Of a stretch of 27,884 nucleotides of DNA, positions 7,930-15,581 are shown piece after piece (the first letter of the stretch is position 1; every line of letters begins with the position of its first letter). Below the pieces are notes generated by a model, which saw nothing but the letters and a program-made list of their open reading frames with translations, was not told the origin of the DNA and did not search any database. The translations under genes and the position numbers were made by a program. Source of the stretch: DAISJM01 sp036821485 (GTDB taxonomy: Bacteria > Verrucomicrobiota > Kiritimatiellia > CAIQIC01 > JAGNIJ01); contig DAISJM010000044.1 of assembly GCA_036821485.1 (NCBI GenBank), positions 1 to 27,884 on the forward strand, written 5' to 3'.

Positions 7930-9884
7930 ACCGTTTGGGCCATACAGATAGGGTAGCGCGAGCCCTGCGTAATGTGTCCCGCTGGATGGTACTGACGGCC
8001 GTGGTGATTGCACCATGGTTGTTTGGATGTGCCGATCCGTGGGCCTATCTTTCCCTGTCCATGCTCATCGCCGCAGGCGGCGTAATCTGGCTTTCATCCA
8101 TCGCCCTCTCCGGCAGAACCCAGGTCCCCCAGCGCATGCAGGCCGCCTTTGGTATCCTCCTCCTTTACGTGTTGTTCCAGATGATGCCGCTTCCCGAATC
8201 GCTCGCCCGTCGCGCCAGTCCTGTTTCGACCGACGCCCGGATCGAAGAGCAATTCGTCATGAATGCCATGAAGATCGAGGAATCGGTCGCCACCCCACCC
8301 CTCCCCATCTCCGCAGCGCCCGATGAAACGTGGCGCAGCTTCTACATCCTTCTGTCCTGCATCATCGTCTTCACCGTATTACTGGACACCATCCGATCGC
8401 AACATGAGTTGCGCCAGACGATGATGCCGCTGGTCGTGGCCGGATTTCTGCTGGCGATATTCGGCATGATCCAGAAGCTTTCCGGCACGCGACTGATTTA
8501 TGGCTTCCACCACCCGCCCTACGGCGGCACCATTTTCGGCCCCTTTACGAACCGCAACCATTTTGCGCTGCACATGAACATGTTGTTCGCGCTCGCGCTG
8601 GGTCTGTTTCTGCGCGGCAGCGGCCTCCTCTCGATCAACCCCTCCCGGCTTCGCCAGTGGCGCGAAGGCCTGCTGTGGATATCGAAACAGGGAGCGAGCC
8701 AGATTCTGCTGCTGGCGTTCGCAGCCGCCATCATGGGCACCTCCGTGGTCTTCTCCCTGTCCCGCGCAGGTGTGGCCAGTCTGGCCGGAGCGCTTGTCCT
8801 CGGCGCCACACTTCTCCGGCTCCGCCAGGAAACACAGACCCGCATCCGCGCGGCCGGCCTGATCGTCCTGATCGTCACCTTTGTGGCCATCTGGCTGGGC
8901 TCCGATCCGATGCTCGAAAGGTTTCGCTCACTCTCCTCCGTGGCCGCCCATCCGTTCCGCGACACGCGGATGATGATGACGTTCTCCACCCTTCACCTCT
9001 GGATTGCGGCGCCTGTATTCGGATGTGGATTCGGTTCGTTCGCCCACGTCTTCCCCGCCTTCCAGCCACCGCCGCTCCAGTTTGGTCGTTTTCTCTTTGC
9101 ACACAACGACTACGCGCAGTTGCTCGCCGAAGGCGGTGTGGTCGGCTTCGCGCTGCTCGTGTGGATCGGCGCCATGGGTTGCACATTCGCGCGCCGCGCA
9201 TGGAACCAGGCCGATGACGAACAGAAGTTGTTCGCGGCCGGCCTGCTCGTCGGCGTCGTCGCCGTGCTGATTCACAGTATGGCCGATTTCGGGCTCCATA
9301 AGCCCGCCAACGGATGGCTCTTCGCCGCACTCTGCGCCATGACCCTTGCCGCGTTGTCGCAACCGGACGAGGAGGCCGACGCCCGGGAGAAGACGCTGGC
9401 TCTCATGCCCCGACGCCACGTTCCTCGCGGCGTCGTGATCGCAAGCATCGTGCTGCTCCTGATCACCGCCGCACTCCAAGTGGATGAGCTGGGCGGCGAA
9501 CTCGCCTTCATGCGTTTCCGGTTGTGGCAGAAAGCCGCCGAGAGCAACCTCTCTCGCGAGCAAACCGAAAACGTCCTGCATGCGGCCGCAGATGAGGCAG
9601 ACCTGATCCTCGACTCGCGCTCGCGAAACATGGATGCCCTCATCGAAATCACGCTCTACGGTCTACGTTGCCTCCGTTACAACGAGGTCAATCCCGAGCT
9701 TCGCATTCGCCTCGTTGAGCAAGCCGGCCGGGCGTCGCGGACTGCCGTGGAGGCGGCACCGACCGATTACGAAGCGTGGCTGTGGCTCAGCAGATCTGAA
9801 CGTATTTTGGGCCGCTACGATGAGGCCGCTGCATGCTTTGCCCGGGCCCAGCAGCTCGCACCTCCGGGTATGGAACTGCAATAA
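7926..9884 (+). CDS. O-antigen ligase/polymerase-family membrane protein with C-terminal TPR (Wzy/WaaL-like)
   Basis: The product is 652 residues. GTG 7926 overlaps the wzc stop by 4 nt (GTGA), implying translational coupling. About 11-12 hydrophobic helices fill residues 15-535. Family motifs of the O-antigen ligase (Wzy_C) superfamily are visible: GPFTNRNHFALHMN, SLSRAGVASLAGALVLGA, then the large loop with FAHNDYAQLLAEGGVVGFALL, and ADFGLHKPANGWLFAAL. After the last helix, about 115 residues are soluble and helical, ending in a TPR-like repeat (YEAWLWLSRSERILGRYDEA). Members either polymerise repeat units on undecaprenyl diphosphate in the periplasm (Wzy) or ligate glycans to lipid A or protein (WaaL/PglL). 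The position after wzc favours polymerase. A second polymerase-like gene lies at 23698. Confidence 0.85.
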   Translation: MNRLGHTDRVARALRNVSRWMVLTAVVIAPWLFGCADPWAYLSLSMLIAAGGVIWLSSIALSGRTQVPQRMQAAFGILLLYVLFQMMPLPESLARRASPVSTDARIEEQFVMNAMKIEESVATPPLPISAAPDETWRSFYILLSCIIVFTVLLDTIRSQHELRQTMMPLVVAGFLLAIFGMIQKLSGTRLIYGFHHPPYGGTIFGPFTNRNHFALHMNMLFALALGLFLRGSGLLSINPSRLRQWREGLLWISKQGASQILLLAFAAAIMGTSVVFSLSRAGVASLAGALVLGATLLRLRQETQTRIRAAGLIVLIVTFVAIWLGSDPMLERFRSLSSVAAHPFRDTRMMMTFSTLHLWIAAPVFGCGFGSFAHVFPAFQPPPLQFGRFLFAHNDYAQLLAEGGVVGFALLVWIGAMGCTFARRAWNQADDEQKLFAAGLLVGVVAVLIHSMADFGLHKPANGWLFAALCAMTLAALSQPDEEADAREKTLALMPRRHVPRGVVIASIVLLLITAALQVDELGGELAFMRFRLWQKAAESNLSREQTENVLHAAADEADLILDSRSRNMDALIEITLYGLRCLRYNEVNPELRIRLVEQAGRASRTAVEAAPTDYEAWLWLSRSERILGRYDEAAACFARAQQLAPPGMELQ

Positions 9885-9910
9885 TCGCACGCCCCCAAGA
9901 AGGGCGCGAT
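9884..9910 (+). terminator. hairpin overlapping the stop of the first polymerase-like gene
   Basis: ATCG (9884-9887) plus CGCCC (9890-9894) pair with GGGCG (9902-9906) plus CGAT (9907-9910), with a 2-nt bulge and 7-nt loop. No strong T-run follows. It marks the only real break in the plus-strand gene series between wzc and the window end. Confidence 0.35.
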
Positions 9911-9939
9911 TGTGTCCGGGTGCCGTCTGGAGGTATGAT
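9910..9939 (+). promoter_or_regulatory. candidate promoter for the long glycan operon
   Basis: The -10 TATGAT (9934-9939) with leading GG is identical to the two stronger promoters at 3733 and 5573. The only -35-like hexamer, TTGTGT (9910-9915), has an 18-nt spacer and 3 of 6 matches, so it may need an activator. Confidence 0.35.
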
Positions 9940-9945
9940 CGCACT

Positions 9946-10110
9946 GTTGTAAGATCGCGCGGGTTTTTTGTCCCGGCCGCGATACAGGGGCTTCAGTCGG
10001 GGGTATGTTTGACTTAACTCTTTCATGGCGAGTAGGTTACGGTTGCGCAACGACGGTAACTGACGGGACCTTGGTGTGCAAACGTCCCGGTGCCGGTTTC
10101 GGAGAATGAG
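9946..10110 (+). promoter_or_regulatory. hairpin-rich 5' leader of the long glycan operon
   Basis: Between the putative start of transcription and the ATG at 10111 are three inverted repeats. The first is ATCGCG-CGGG (9954-9963) against CCCG-GC-CGCGAT (9972-9983), with a T-rich loop. The second is GTTAC/GTAAC (10036-10040, 10056-10060) enclosing the palindrome GTTGCGCAAC (10042-10051). The third is CGGGAC/GTCCCG (10064-10069, 10084-10089). No known riboswitch class is recognised. A role in attenuation or antitermination is inference. Confidence 0.35.
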
Positions 10111-11703
10111 ATGACAACCTGCATTGCCGTATTCGTCTTCGCGTTGGTCCTTTCGGCCATCTTCACCAACGCGGTTCGCATGTCCGCCCTGTTGCTCGGG
10201 TTGGTCGACAAGCCCGACTACTATCGCAAGATCCACACGCGTCCCATTCCGCGGCTTGGCGGCGTCGGCATCTACTTCGCATTCTTCATCCCGCTCGCCA
10301 GCCTCTTCTTCTTCTATCACAACCAGGTCTCCAACCTACTCCTGCATCAACCCGTCGAGTTGACCGGCCTCGTCGCCGGCTCAACCATCGCCATGCTCAT
10401 GGGCATGTGGGACGACATTCGAGGACTGCGTCCCGCGTGGAAGTTGGTCTTCCAATTCTGCGCCGCCTCCGTCGCCTGGGCAAGCGGCCTTGCGATCACT
10501 ACGATCAGCAACCCCTTCGGCCCCACCATTGTCCTCGGCTGGCTCGCTTATCCCGTCACCGTCTTCTGGTTCATTGGCTGCATGAATGCCGTCAACCTGA
10601 TGGACGGCCTGGATGGCCTCGCCGCCGGCATCTGCCTCTTCGTCAGCCTGACCCTGTTCCTGGTGTCCGTGCTGTTGAAGAACGTCCTCGGCATGTTGCT
10701 CATGTCCTGCCTCAGCGGCGCCATCTTCGGATTCCTGCTCTTCAACTTCTATCCCGCGAAGATCTTTCTCGGCGATTCCGGCAGCATGCTGCTCGGTTTC
10801 CTCATCGGCGCCCTCTCTCTGGTCGGCTCAACCCGCAAGGCCGAAACAGCGATTGCCCTGCTCATCCCCATCGTCGCCCTTGGATTGCCCATCCTCGACA
10901 CATCAATGACGATCATCCGCCGCTGGTATAAGCGCTTCCCGATCTCCTCGCCTGACCGGCATCATATTCATCATGCGCTCATCTCGATGGGCTACAGTCA
11001 GCGCCGCGTGGTCATCGTGCTCTACACCGCGACCTTGCTGCTCGGCGGCGCCGCCCTGCTCATCACCATGGGCCGAAGCGAAATCACCATCCTGGTACTC
11101 GGCGCGCTCGCCCTCATCGTCTTCGTATCCGTGCGCGTCCTCGGCGGGCTGCGCATCGAAGACGTGCTGGAGCGTCTGACCACCGATCAGCAACGCAGGC
11201 GATTCTCGATCACCGCCCATGTCGCCGTCGACCGCGCCTCCGAAGGCCTTCGTGGCGCCATGACGCTCGGCGGCATCTGGGAAGCGTGCTCCCACGCCTT
11301 CAGGGACCTGGGCCTCGATTTCGCAACATTCCAACTCCACCGTGAGGATGGCATGGAGGGCGAGTCCATGTCGTGGTTCAACCAGGGCTACTGGGAACAG
11401 GCAAAGAATCCCTCGAATGAGGATTTCTGGACCGGGCAGCTGCGGATTCAGCACGGTGACAGGTTCTTCGGCGTCCTTGATATCGGGAAGAAGTCGGCCA
11501 ACGCCGCCGTGCTTTCCGTGATCCCGGAAACCATGGATACCCTTCGTGACAGCATGGGCGAAGCCTTGGTCCGTGTCACCGCGGGAAAGTCACCGACGGC
11601 ATGGCGCCCCCTTTCCGCCGCGGAAACCATCGATGAATCCGGCATGAATGATACGCGCCGCAGAAAGAAGCCCGCCGCATCATCCAAGGATGTCACCGCT
11701 TGA
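10111..11703 (+). CDS. undecaprenyl-phosphate sugar-1-phosphate transferase (MraY/WecA/TagO family) with extra C-terminal domain
   Basis: The product is 530 residues from ATG 10111, chosen because GGAG (10101-10104) sits 6 nt upstream; an in-frame GTG at 10090 has no such site. It is a polytopic inner-membrane enzyme that starts the glycan by moving a HexNAc-1-phosphate from UDP-sugar to undecaprenyl phosphate. Family signatures: DKPDYYRKIHTRPIPRLGG near the N-terminus, DDIRGL near 101, NAVNLMDGLDGLAAG near 159, FLGDSGSMLLG near 219, and HHIHH at 284-288 (the WecA/TagO-type HIHH loop). The membrane core ends near 345. Some 185 further soluble residues follow, mixed alpha/beta, with WFNQGYWEQA and GDRFFGVLDIGKK, and a Lys/Arg-rich tail. 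This addition is not part of the standard enzyme. Sugar specificity (GlcNAc or other) cannot be read from sequence. Confidence 0.9.
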   Translation: MTTCIAVFVFALVLSAIFTNAVRMSALLLGLVDKPDYYRKIHTRPIPRLGGVGIYFAFFIPLASLFFFYHNQVSNLLLHQPVELTGLVAGSTIAMLMGMWDDIRGLRPAWKLVFQFCAASVAWASGLAITTISNPFGPTIVLGWLAYPVTVFWFIGCMNAVNLMDGLDGLAAGICLFVSLTLFLVSVLLKNVLGMLLMSCLSGAIFGFLLFNFYPAKIFLGDSGSMLLGFLIGALSLVGSTRKAETAIALLIPIVALGLPILDTSMTIIRRWYKRFPISSPDRHHIHHALISMGYSQRRVVIVLYTATLLLGGAALLITMGRSEITILVLGALALIVFVSVRVLGGLRIEDVLERLTTDQQRRRFSITAHVAVDRASEGLRGAMTLGGIWEACSHAFRDLGLDFATFQLHREDGMEGESMSWFNQGYWEQAKNPSNEDFWTGQLRIQHGDRFFGVLDIGKKSANAAVLSVIPETMDTLRDSMGEALVRVTAGKSPTAWRPLSAAETIDESGMNDTRRRKKPAASSKDVTA

Positions 11704-12539
11704 ACGAATCCGCCGCCACCGTCATCCACACCAAGATCATCACGCCGCCGAAGGGCTGGCTCTCGATCAACTGGCGCGAGATATGGCTCTACCGGGAATT
11801 GCTCTACTTCCTCACCTGGCGCGATGTGAAAGTCCGCTACAAGCAGACCATACTCGGCGTACTGTGGGCCTTCATTCAGCCGTTCATGAAGCTGGTGGTC
11901 TTCAGCGTCATCTTCGGCAAACTTGCCCGCATCGACTCCGAGGGATACCCCTACCCGATCTTCGTCTACGCAGGCATGCTGCCGTGGCAGTTCTTCTCCG
12001 AGGCGCTGACCCGCAGCAGCACCAGCGTCGTCGGCAGCTCCAACCTGATCACCAAGGTGTATTTTCCGCGGCTCATTATTCCCATCGCCGCCGTGGGCGG
12101 TTGCCTCGTGGACTTCCTGATTTCATTCTCGATCCTTTTCGGACTCATGTTCTACTACGGCGTCGCACCCACAGCGGCCACGCTCATCGTCATCCCTCTG
12201 ATCTTTCTGACCATCGTGGCGGCGCTCGGAGCTGGCACACTCCTCAGCGCGATGAACGTGTCATACCGCGACTTCCATTACCTGGTACCGTTCGCGCTTC
12301 AGATATGGATGTTTGCCACACCCGTCATCTATCCCGTCCGCATCTTCCCGCCACGCTGGCAGTGGCTGATTTCCCTAAATCCGATGGCCGGCATTGTCGA
12401 CGCATACCGCTCCGCCATCCTCGGCAAACCTTTTGCCTGGGGCCACTTGGCCATCTCTCTCGCCGTCGCCATCGCGATGCTGTTCTGGGGTCTCTTCTAC
12501 TTTCGGAAGACGGAAAACCGTTTCGCCGACATCGTCTGA
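11700..12539 (+). CDS. wzm: ABC-2 type polysaccharide exporter permease, Wzm-like
   Basis: The product is 279 residues. The TTG start at 11700 overlaps the previous stop (TTGA). The N-terminal signature is clear: a cytoplasmic helix, then YFLTWRDVKVRYKQTILGVLWAFIQP, which defines ABC2 membrane proteins exporting O-antigen, capsule or teichoic acid. Six hydrophobic helices follow, with the LPWQFFSEAL and ATPVIYP segments and the conserved NPMAGIVDAYR before the last pair. It would form a dimer in the inner membrane with the ATPase encoded next and move a lipid-linked polysaccharide to the periplasmic face. Confidence 0.93.
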   Translation: MNESAATVIHTKIITPPKGWLSINWREIWLYRELLYFLTWRDVKVRYKQTILGVLWAFIQPFMKLVVFSVIFGKLARIDSEGYPYPIFVYAGMLPWQFFSEALTRSSTSVVGSSNLITKVYFPRLIIPIAAVGGCLVDFLISFSILFGLMFYYGVAPTAATLIVIPLIFLTIVAALGAGTLLSAMNVSYRDFHYLVPFALQIWMFATPVIYPVRIFPPRWQWLISLNPMAGIVDAYRSAILGKPFAWGHLAISLAVAIAMLFWGLFYFRKTENRFADIV

Positions 12540-13825
12540 TGACACAAGATGCCGTCATAACCGTTCGCAACCTTTCCAAGCTGTACCGCATTGGCCAGCG
12601 CGTGGCGCGCTACCACACGATCCGCGACACGATCACCCACGGCATCTCCCGTGCGGCAACAGCCCTGCTCCATCCCGGACGGACTCTGGAGAAAACGGAA
12701 GACAACACGATCTGGGCGCTGCGCGATGTCGGCTTCGACGTCCAGCAGGCCGAGGTCGTAGGCGTCATCGGCCGCAACGGCGCCGGCAAGAGCACCCTGC
12801 TCAAGGTGCTCTCGGAAATCACCTACCCCACGGAAGGTCGCGTCGAAATCCATGGGCGCGTGGGCAGTCTCCTTGAAGTCGGCACCGGGTTCCACCCCGA
12901 GCTTACCGGCCGCGAAAACATCTTTCTCAACGGGGCTATCCTCGGCATGAAGCGGGTCGAGATCCGCCGCAAGTTCGACGAGATCGTCGCCTTCGCCGAG
13001 GTGGACAAGTTCATCGACACACCCGTGAAGCGCTACTCCAGCGGCATGTATGTCCGCCTGGCCTTTGCCGTGGCGGCCCACCTTGAACCTGAAATCCTGC
13101 TGGTGGACGAAGTGCTCGCCGTCGGTGATGCCCAGTTCCAGAAGAAGTGCCTGGGCAAAATGGATGACGTGGCACGAAAACAGGGACGCACCGTTCTCTT
13201 CGTAAGCCACAACATGGCCGCCGTTCAGTCTCTCTGCAACCGCTGCATCCTCCTCCATGGCGGCCGCGTGGAATGCCAGGGGCCAACCGACGATGTTATC
13301 GCCCGCTACCAGGCCATGCTGCCGAAGCAGAAGGCCGATCATGTCGATCTGCGCGAGCACACGGGCCGCCGGCGAAACTCCAGCCCCCTCATGCAACGCG
13401 TCACCCTCACCGACGGGAAGGGCCAGCCCGTATCCGTCATCCCCATGGGTGAAGGCCTGAACGTGGAAGTAAGCTTCATCGCCAAGGATCGTCCACTGCG
13501 TCCGTTCCTCGGGGTTGTGATCAAGAACTTCATCGGCGCATCCGTCTTCGGCATCGACAACCGCATGGTCCCGGGCTTCGTGCTCGACGCCGTTACCCAC
13601 GGCACTGTCACCTGCCACTTTGAACGGCTGCCCCTGATGCCGGGCTCGTACACCATGGATCTTTATCTTGGCGACGAGCACATCAGCATGGACGCGATCT
13701 ACGATGCCGTGTCGTTTGATGTAATCCCTGCCGACGTTTTCGGCAGCGGCAAGTTGCCACACGCCGGTGTTGGCTCCGTGTTCTGGCCGGCCACGTGGTC
13801 GGTCCGCGCAAACGCCAAGCCCTGA
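12539..13825 (+). CDS. wzt: polysaccharide ABC exporter ATPase with C-terminal glycan-recognition domain, Wzt-like
   Basis: The product is 428 residues. ATG 12539 shares one base with the wzm stop (TGATG). The frame is open further upstream, but that part only shadows wzm. The ATPase domain spans residues 1 to about 260: Walker A GRNGAGKST near 78, a segment SLLEVGTGFHPELTGREN typical of glycan exporters, signature YSSGMYVRLAFA near 165, Walker B EILLVDEVLAVGD near 185, and H-loop VSHN near 222. Residues about 285-415 form a beta-rich domain like Wzt_C, which in E. coli O8/O9a and related systems binds the modified non-reducing end of the finished chain. Its presence suggests a capped substrate, fitting the methyltransferase encoded immediately after. 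Confidence 0.93.
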   Translation: MTQDAVITVRNLSKLYRIGQRVARYHTIRDTITHGISRAATALLHPGRTLEKTEDNTIWALRDVGFDVQQAEVVGVIGRNGAGKSTLLKVLSEITYPTEGRVEIHGRVGSLLEVGTGFHPELTGRENIFLNGAILGMKRVEIRRKFDEIVAFAEVDKFIDTPVKRYSSGMYVRLAFAVAAHLEPEILLVDEVLAVGDAQFQKKCLGKMDDVARKQGRTVLFVSHNMAAVQSLCNRCILLHGGRVECQGPTDDVIARYQAMLPKQKADHVDLREHTGRRRNSSPLMQRVTLTDGKGQPVSVIPMGEGLNVEVSFIAKDRPLRPFLGVVIKNFIGASVFGIDNRMVPGFVLDAVTHGTVTCHFERLPLMPGSYTMDLYLGDEHISMDAIYDAVSFDVIPADVFGSGKLPHAGVGSVFWPATWSVRANAKP

Positions 13826-13830
13826 CCAGC

Positions 13831-14625
13831 ATGCCCAAGGCTCAAACAACACCCGACGCATTTTGTAACGAGACGCAGTTCCCCCCTCTCGTGTCCGAGG
13901 CACGGCGTATTGTAACGCTCCTCTCGGAACTGATCGAGTTGCCCCGGAGCATGATCGATCTCGGAGGTAATACCGGCGCGTGGTGCCAAGCCTTCAAGAA
14001 CGCCGGCGCGCAGAAGGTGCTCTGCATCGATCATCCCCGCACACGCCACGAGAAACTGCTGATCGACGACTCCGAATTCCTCGCCTGCGATCTGAGTACA
14101 ACGCTCCCGGCCCCCATTCCGTGCGATTTGGCCGTCTCGCTGGAAGTGCTCGAGCATGTGCCCGAGCCAGCCGGAGAAGCTGCCGTGGACTTCTTGACCC
14201 AATCGGCTCCGATGGTGCTCTTCTCGGCCGCCGTCCCGGGTCAGCCCGGTTGGGAACACATCAACTGCAAGCCCCACGCATACTGGAAGAGTCTCTTCCA
14301 ACAACGCGGCTTTGAGCGGCTCGATATTATCCGCCCCCGGATCATAGAGGACGCCACCATGCCGTTCTGGTACCGGCAGAACCTTTTCCTTTTCGCCAAT
14401 GCCGCCGGGCTCGGTCGGGTCCGCGTACGGCAGATTCCCTTCGGAAATATCCCCGACGATTTTGAACTGATCCACACGCGGCTGCTGGAGGAATACCGCA
14501 AGCGCGAAAACACCACGCTCGGCAAGGTGTTCCGCCAACTCTGGAGCAGCCTTGCCCGTTCGGTCGGCTATCGCACCGGCCGGATGAAACGCAGCACCAC
14601 CCCTTGCACCGGAAAGACCTCATGA
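13831..14625 (+). CDS. SAM-dependent methyltransferase (class I)
   Basis: The product is 264 residues from ATG 13831, which lies 5 nt after the wzt stop; the frame also opens at a GTG at 13795 inside wzt, and neither has a strong ribosome-binding site. Residues about 48-110 carry the SAM-binding fold: motif I MIDLGGNTGAW, the acidic end of strand 2 in VLCIDHP, and ACDLS. The post-motif LAVSLEVLEHVPEP is typical of Methyltransf_11/23 proteins. The C-terminal half has GWEHINCKPHAYWKSLF, recurring in glycan-cluster members. The target could be a sugar hydroxyl or the chain end. Location directly after wzt makes it the first candidate for a chain-capping enzyme, which is inference. Confidence 0.8.
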   Translation: MPKAQTTPDAFCNETQFPPLVSEARRIVTLLSELIELPRSMIDLGGNTGAWCQAFKNAGAQKVLCIDHPRTRHEKLLIDDSEFLACDLSTTLPAPIPCDLAVSLEVLEHVPEPAGEAAVDFLTQSAPMVLFSAAVPGQPGWEHINCKPHAYWKSLFQQRGFERLDIIRPRIIEDATMPFWYRQNLFLFANAAGLGRVRVRQIPFGNIPDDFELIHTRLLEEYRKRENTTLGKVFRQLWSSLARSVGYRTGRMKRSTTPCTGKTS

Positions 14626-15581
14626 CGCGCGGCATCTCCATTGTCATCCCAACGTACAACCGCGCACCCATGCTCGAGCCCACGCTCGCCAGCATGGCCC
14701 GCCTGAATGTTCCCCGCGGGGTTGATGTGGAGATTCTCGTCGTCGACAACAATTGCACCGACGATACGCACCGCGTCGTGACCGACTTCAAGGCCACAGC
14801 GCCCTTCCCCGTGAAACACATTCTCGAACACGAACAAGGGCAATCGGCGTCCCGCAACCGTGGATTCCGCGACGCGACTTTCGACCATGTCGTGGATTTC
14901 GATGACGATGTGAATGTCTACGTCGACTGGATCGCCGGTTACTTCGATGCCGTGGACCATTTTGAGGCTGACTGTGTCGTCGGCCCCGTGTACCCCGTCT
15001 TCGAGGTTCAAGTCCCCGCCTACCTGACGAAGAGCGTGCTGGACCTGATCAGTTCCCCTTACAGTCGCAAAGGCGGGCAGGCGATGCTACTCCCGCAGAG
15101 CGTCGCCCACGAAGTGCCCGGCTGCAACTTTGGCGTACGCCGCGATGTCGCCCTCGCCGTCGGTGCATTCGACAACTCCTGGGGCAGAAACCGCGCCTCT
15201 GCGGTGATGATCTCACAGGATGACTTCGATTTCGGCCGCAGATTGGTCGCCGCCGGGAAACGAGTGGTCTACGAGCCGCGGTGCGCCATTCACCACCGGC
15301 TCTCGTCCGAGAAGCTTTCCCGCACCTACCTGCGGCGCAGGTGGTATGGCGAAGGCGCTACGAAGCGACAGGTTGACGCGCAATCCGGTTCCCGGCCGTC
15401 GCTTGCTCAACGCGCCCGGTACCTCGGCGGCGCGATCCACCGCGCAACCCGCGCAGTGACCTGCTATGCCGCCGGACGGACGGCTCTTGCTTTCCAATGG
15501 GAGCTCGAAGCCCGGCAGGCGCTGGGGTACATCTTCCACAAGCCCCACCTCACGCCCAACCATGGAGACGGAACAACATGA
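14622..15581 (+). CDS. GT2 family glycosyltransferase
   Basis: The product is 319 residues. ATG 14622 overlaps the previous stop (ATGA) and has GGAAAG 5 nt upstream. The GT-A fold is clear: ISIVIPTYNRAPMLEPTLAS at the N-terminus, VEILVVDNNCTDDT, then SASRNRGFRDA and the metal-binding VDFDDDVNV near residue 91. A second acidic motif is in MISQDDFDFGRRLVAAGK, followed by VVYEPRCAIHH. A basic C-terminal region with a hydrophobic patch may touch the membrane. It would add a sugar from a nucleotide donor to the lipid-linked glycan on the cytoplasmic face. Donor and linkage are unknown. Confidence 0.88.
   Translation: MTRGISIVIPTYNRAPMLEPTLASMARLNVPRGVDVEILVVDNNCTDDTHRVVTDFKATAPFPVKHILEHEQGQSASRNRGFRDATFDHVVDFDDDVNVYVDWIAGYFDAVDHFEADCVVGPVYPVFEVQVPAYLTKSVLDLISSPYSRKGGQAMLLPQSVAHEVPGCNFGVRRDVALAVGAFDNSWGRNRASAVMISQDDFDFGRRLVAAGKRVVYEPRCAIHHRLSSEKLSRTYLRRRWYGEGATKRQVDAQSGSRPSLAQRARYLGGAIHRATRAVTCYAAGRTALAFQWELEARQALGYIFHKPHLTPNHGDGTT

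Noticed and set aside
10001..10038. Possible second promoter TTGACT (10009-10014) with TAGGTT
   Set aside because: The -10 matches only three of six bases at 18 nt; not better than chance.
11648..12538. Upstream extension of the wzt reading frame
   Set aside because: It overlaps wzm throughout, and its translation lacks ABC-family features; the ATPase begins at ATG 12539.
12497..13903. Minus-strand open frame of 468 codons
   Set aside because: It is antisense to wzt, which has all ABC ATPase motifs; composition is typical of a shadow frame.
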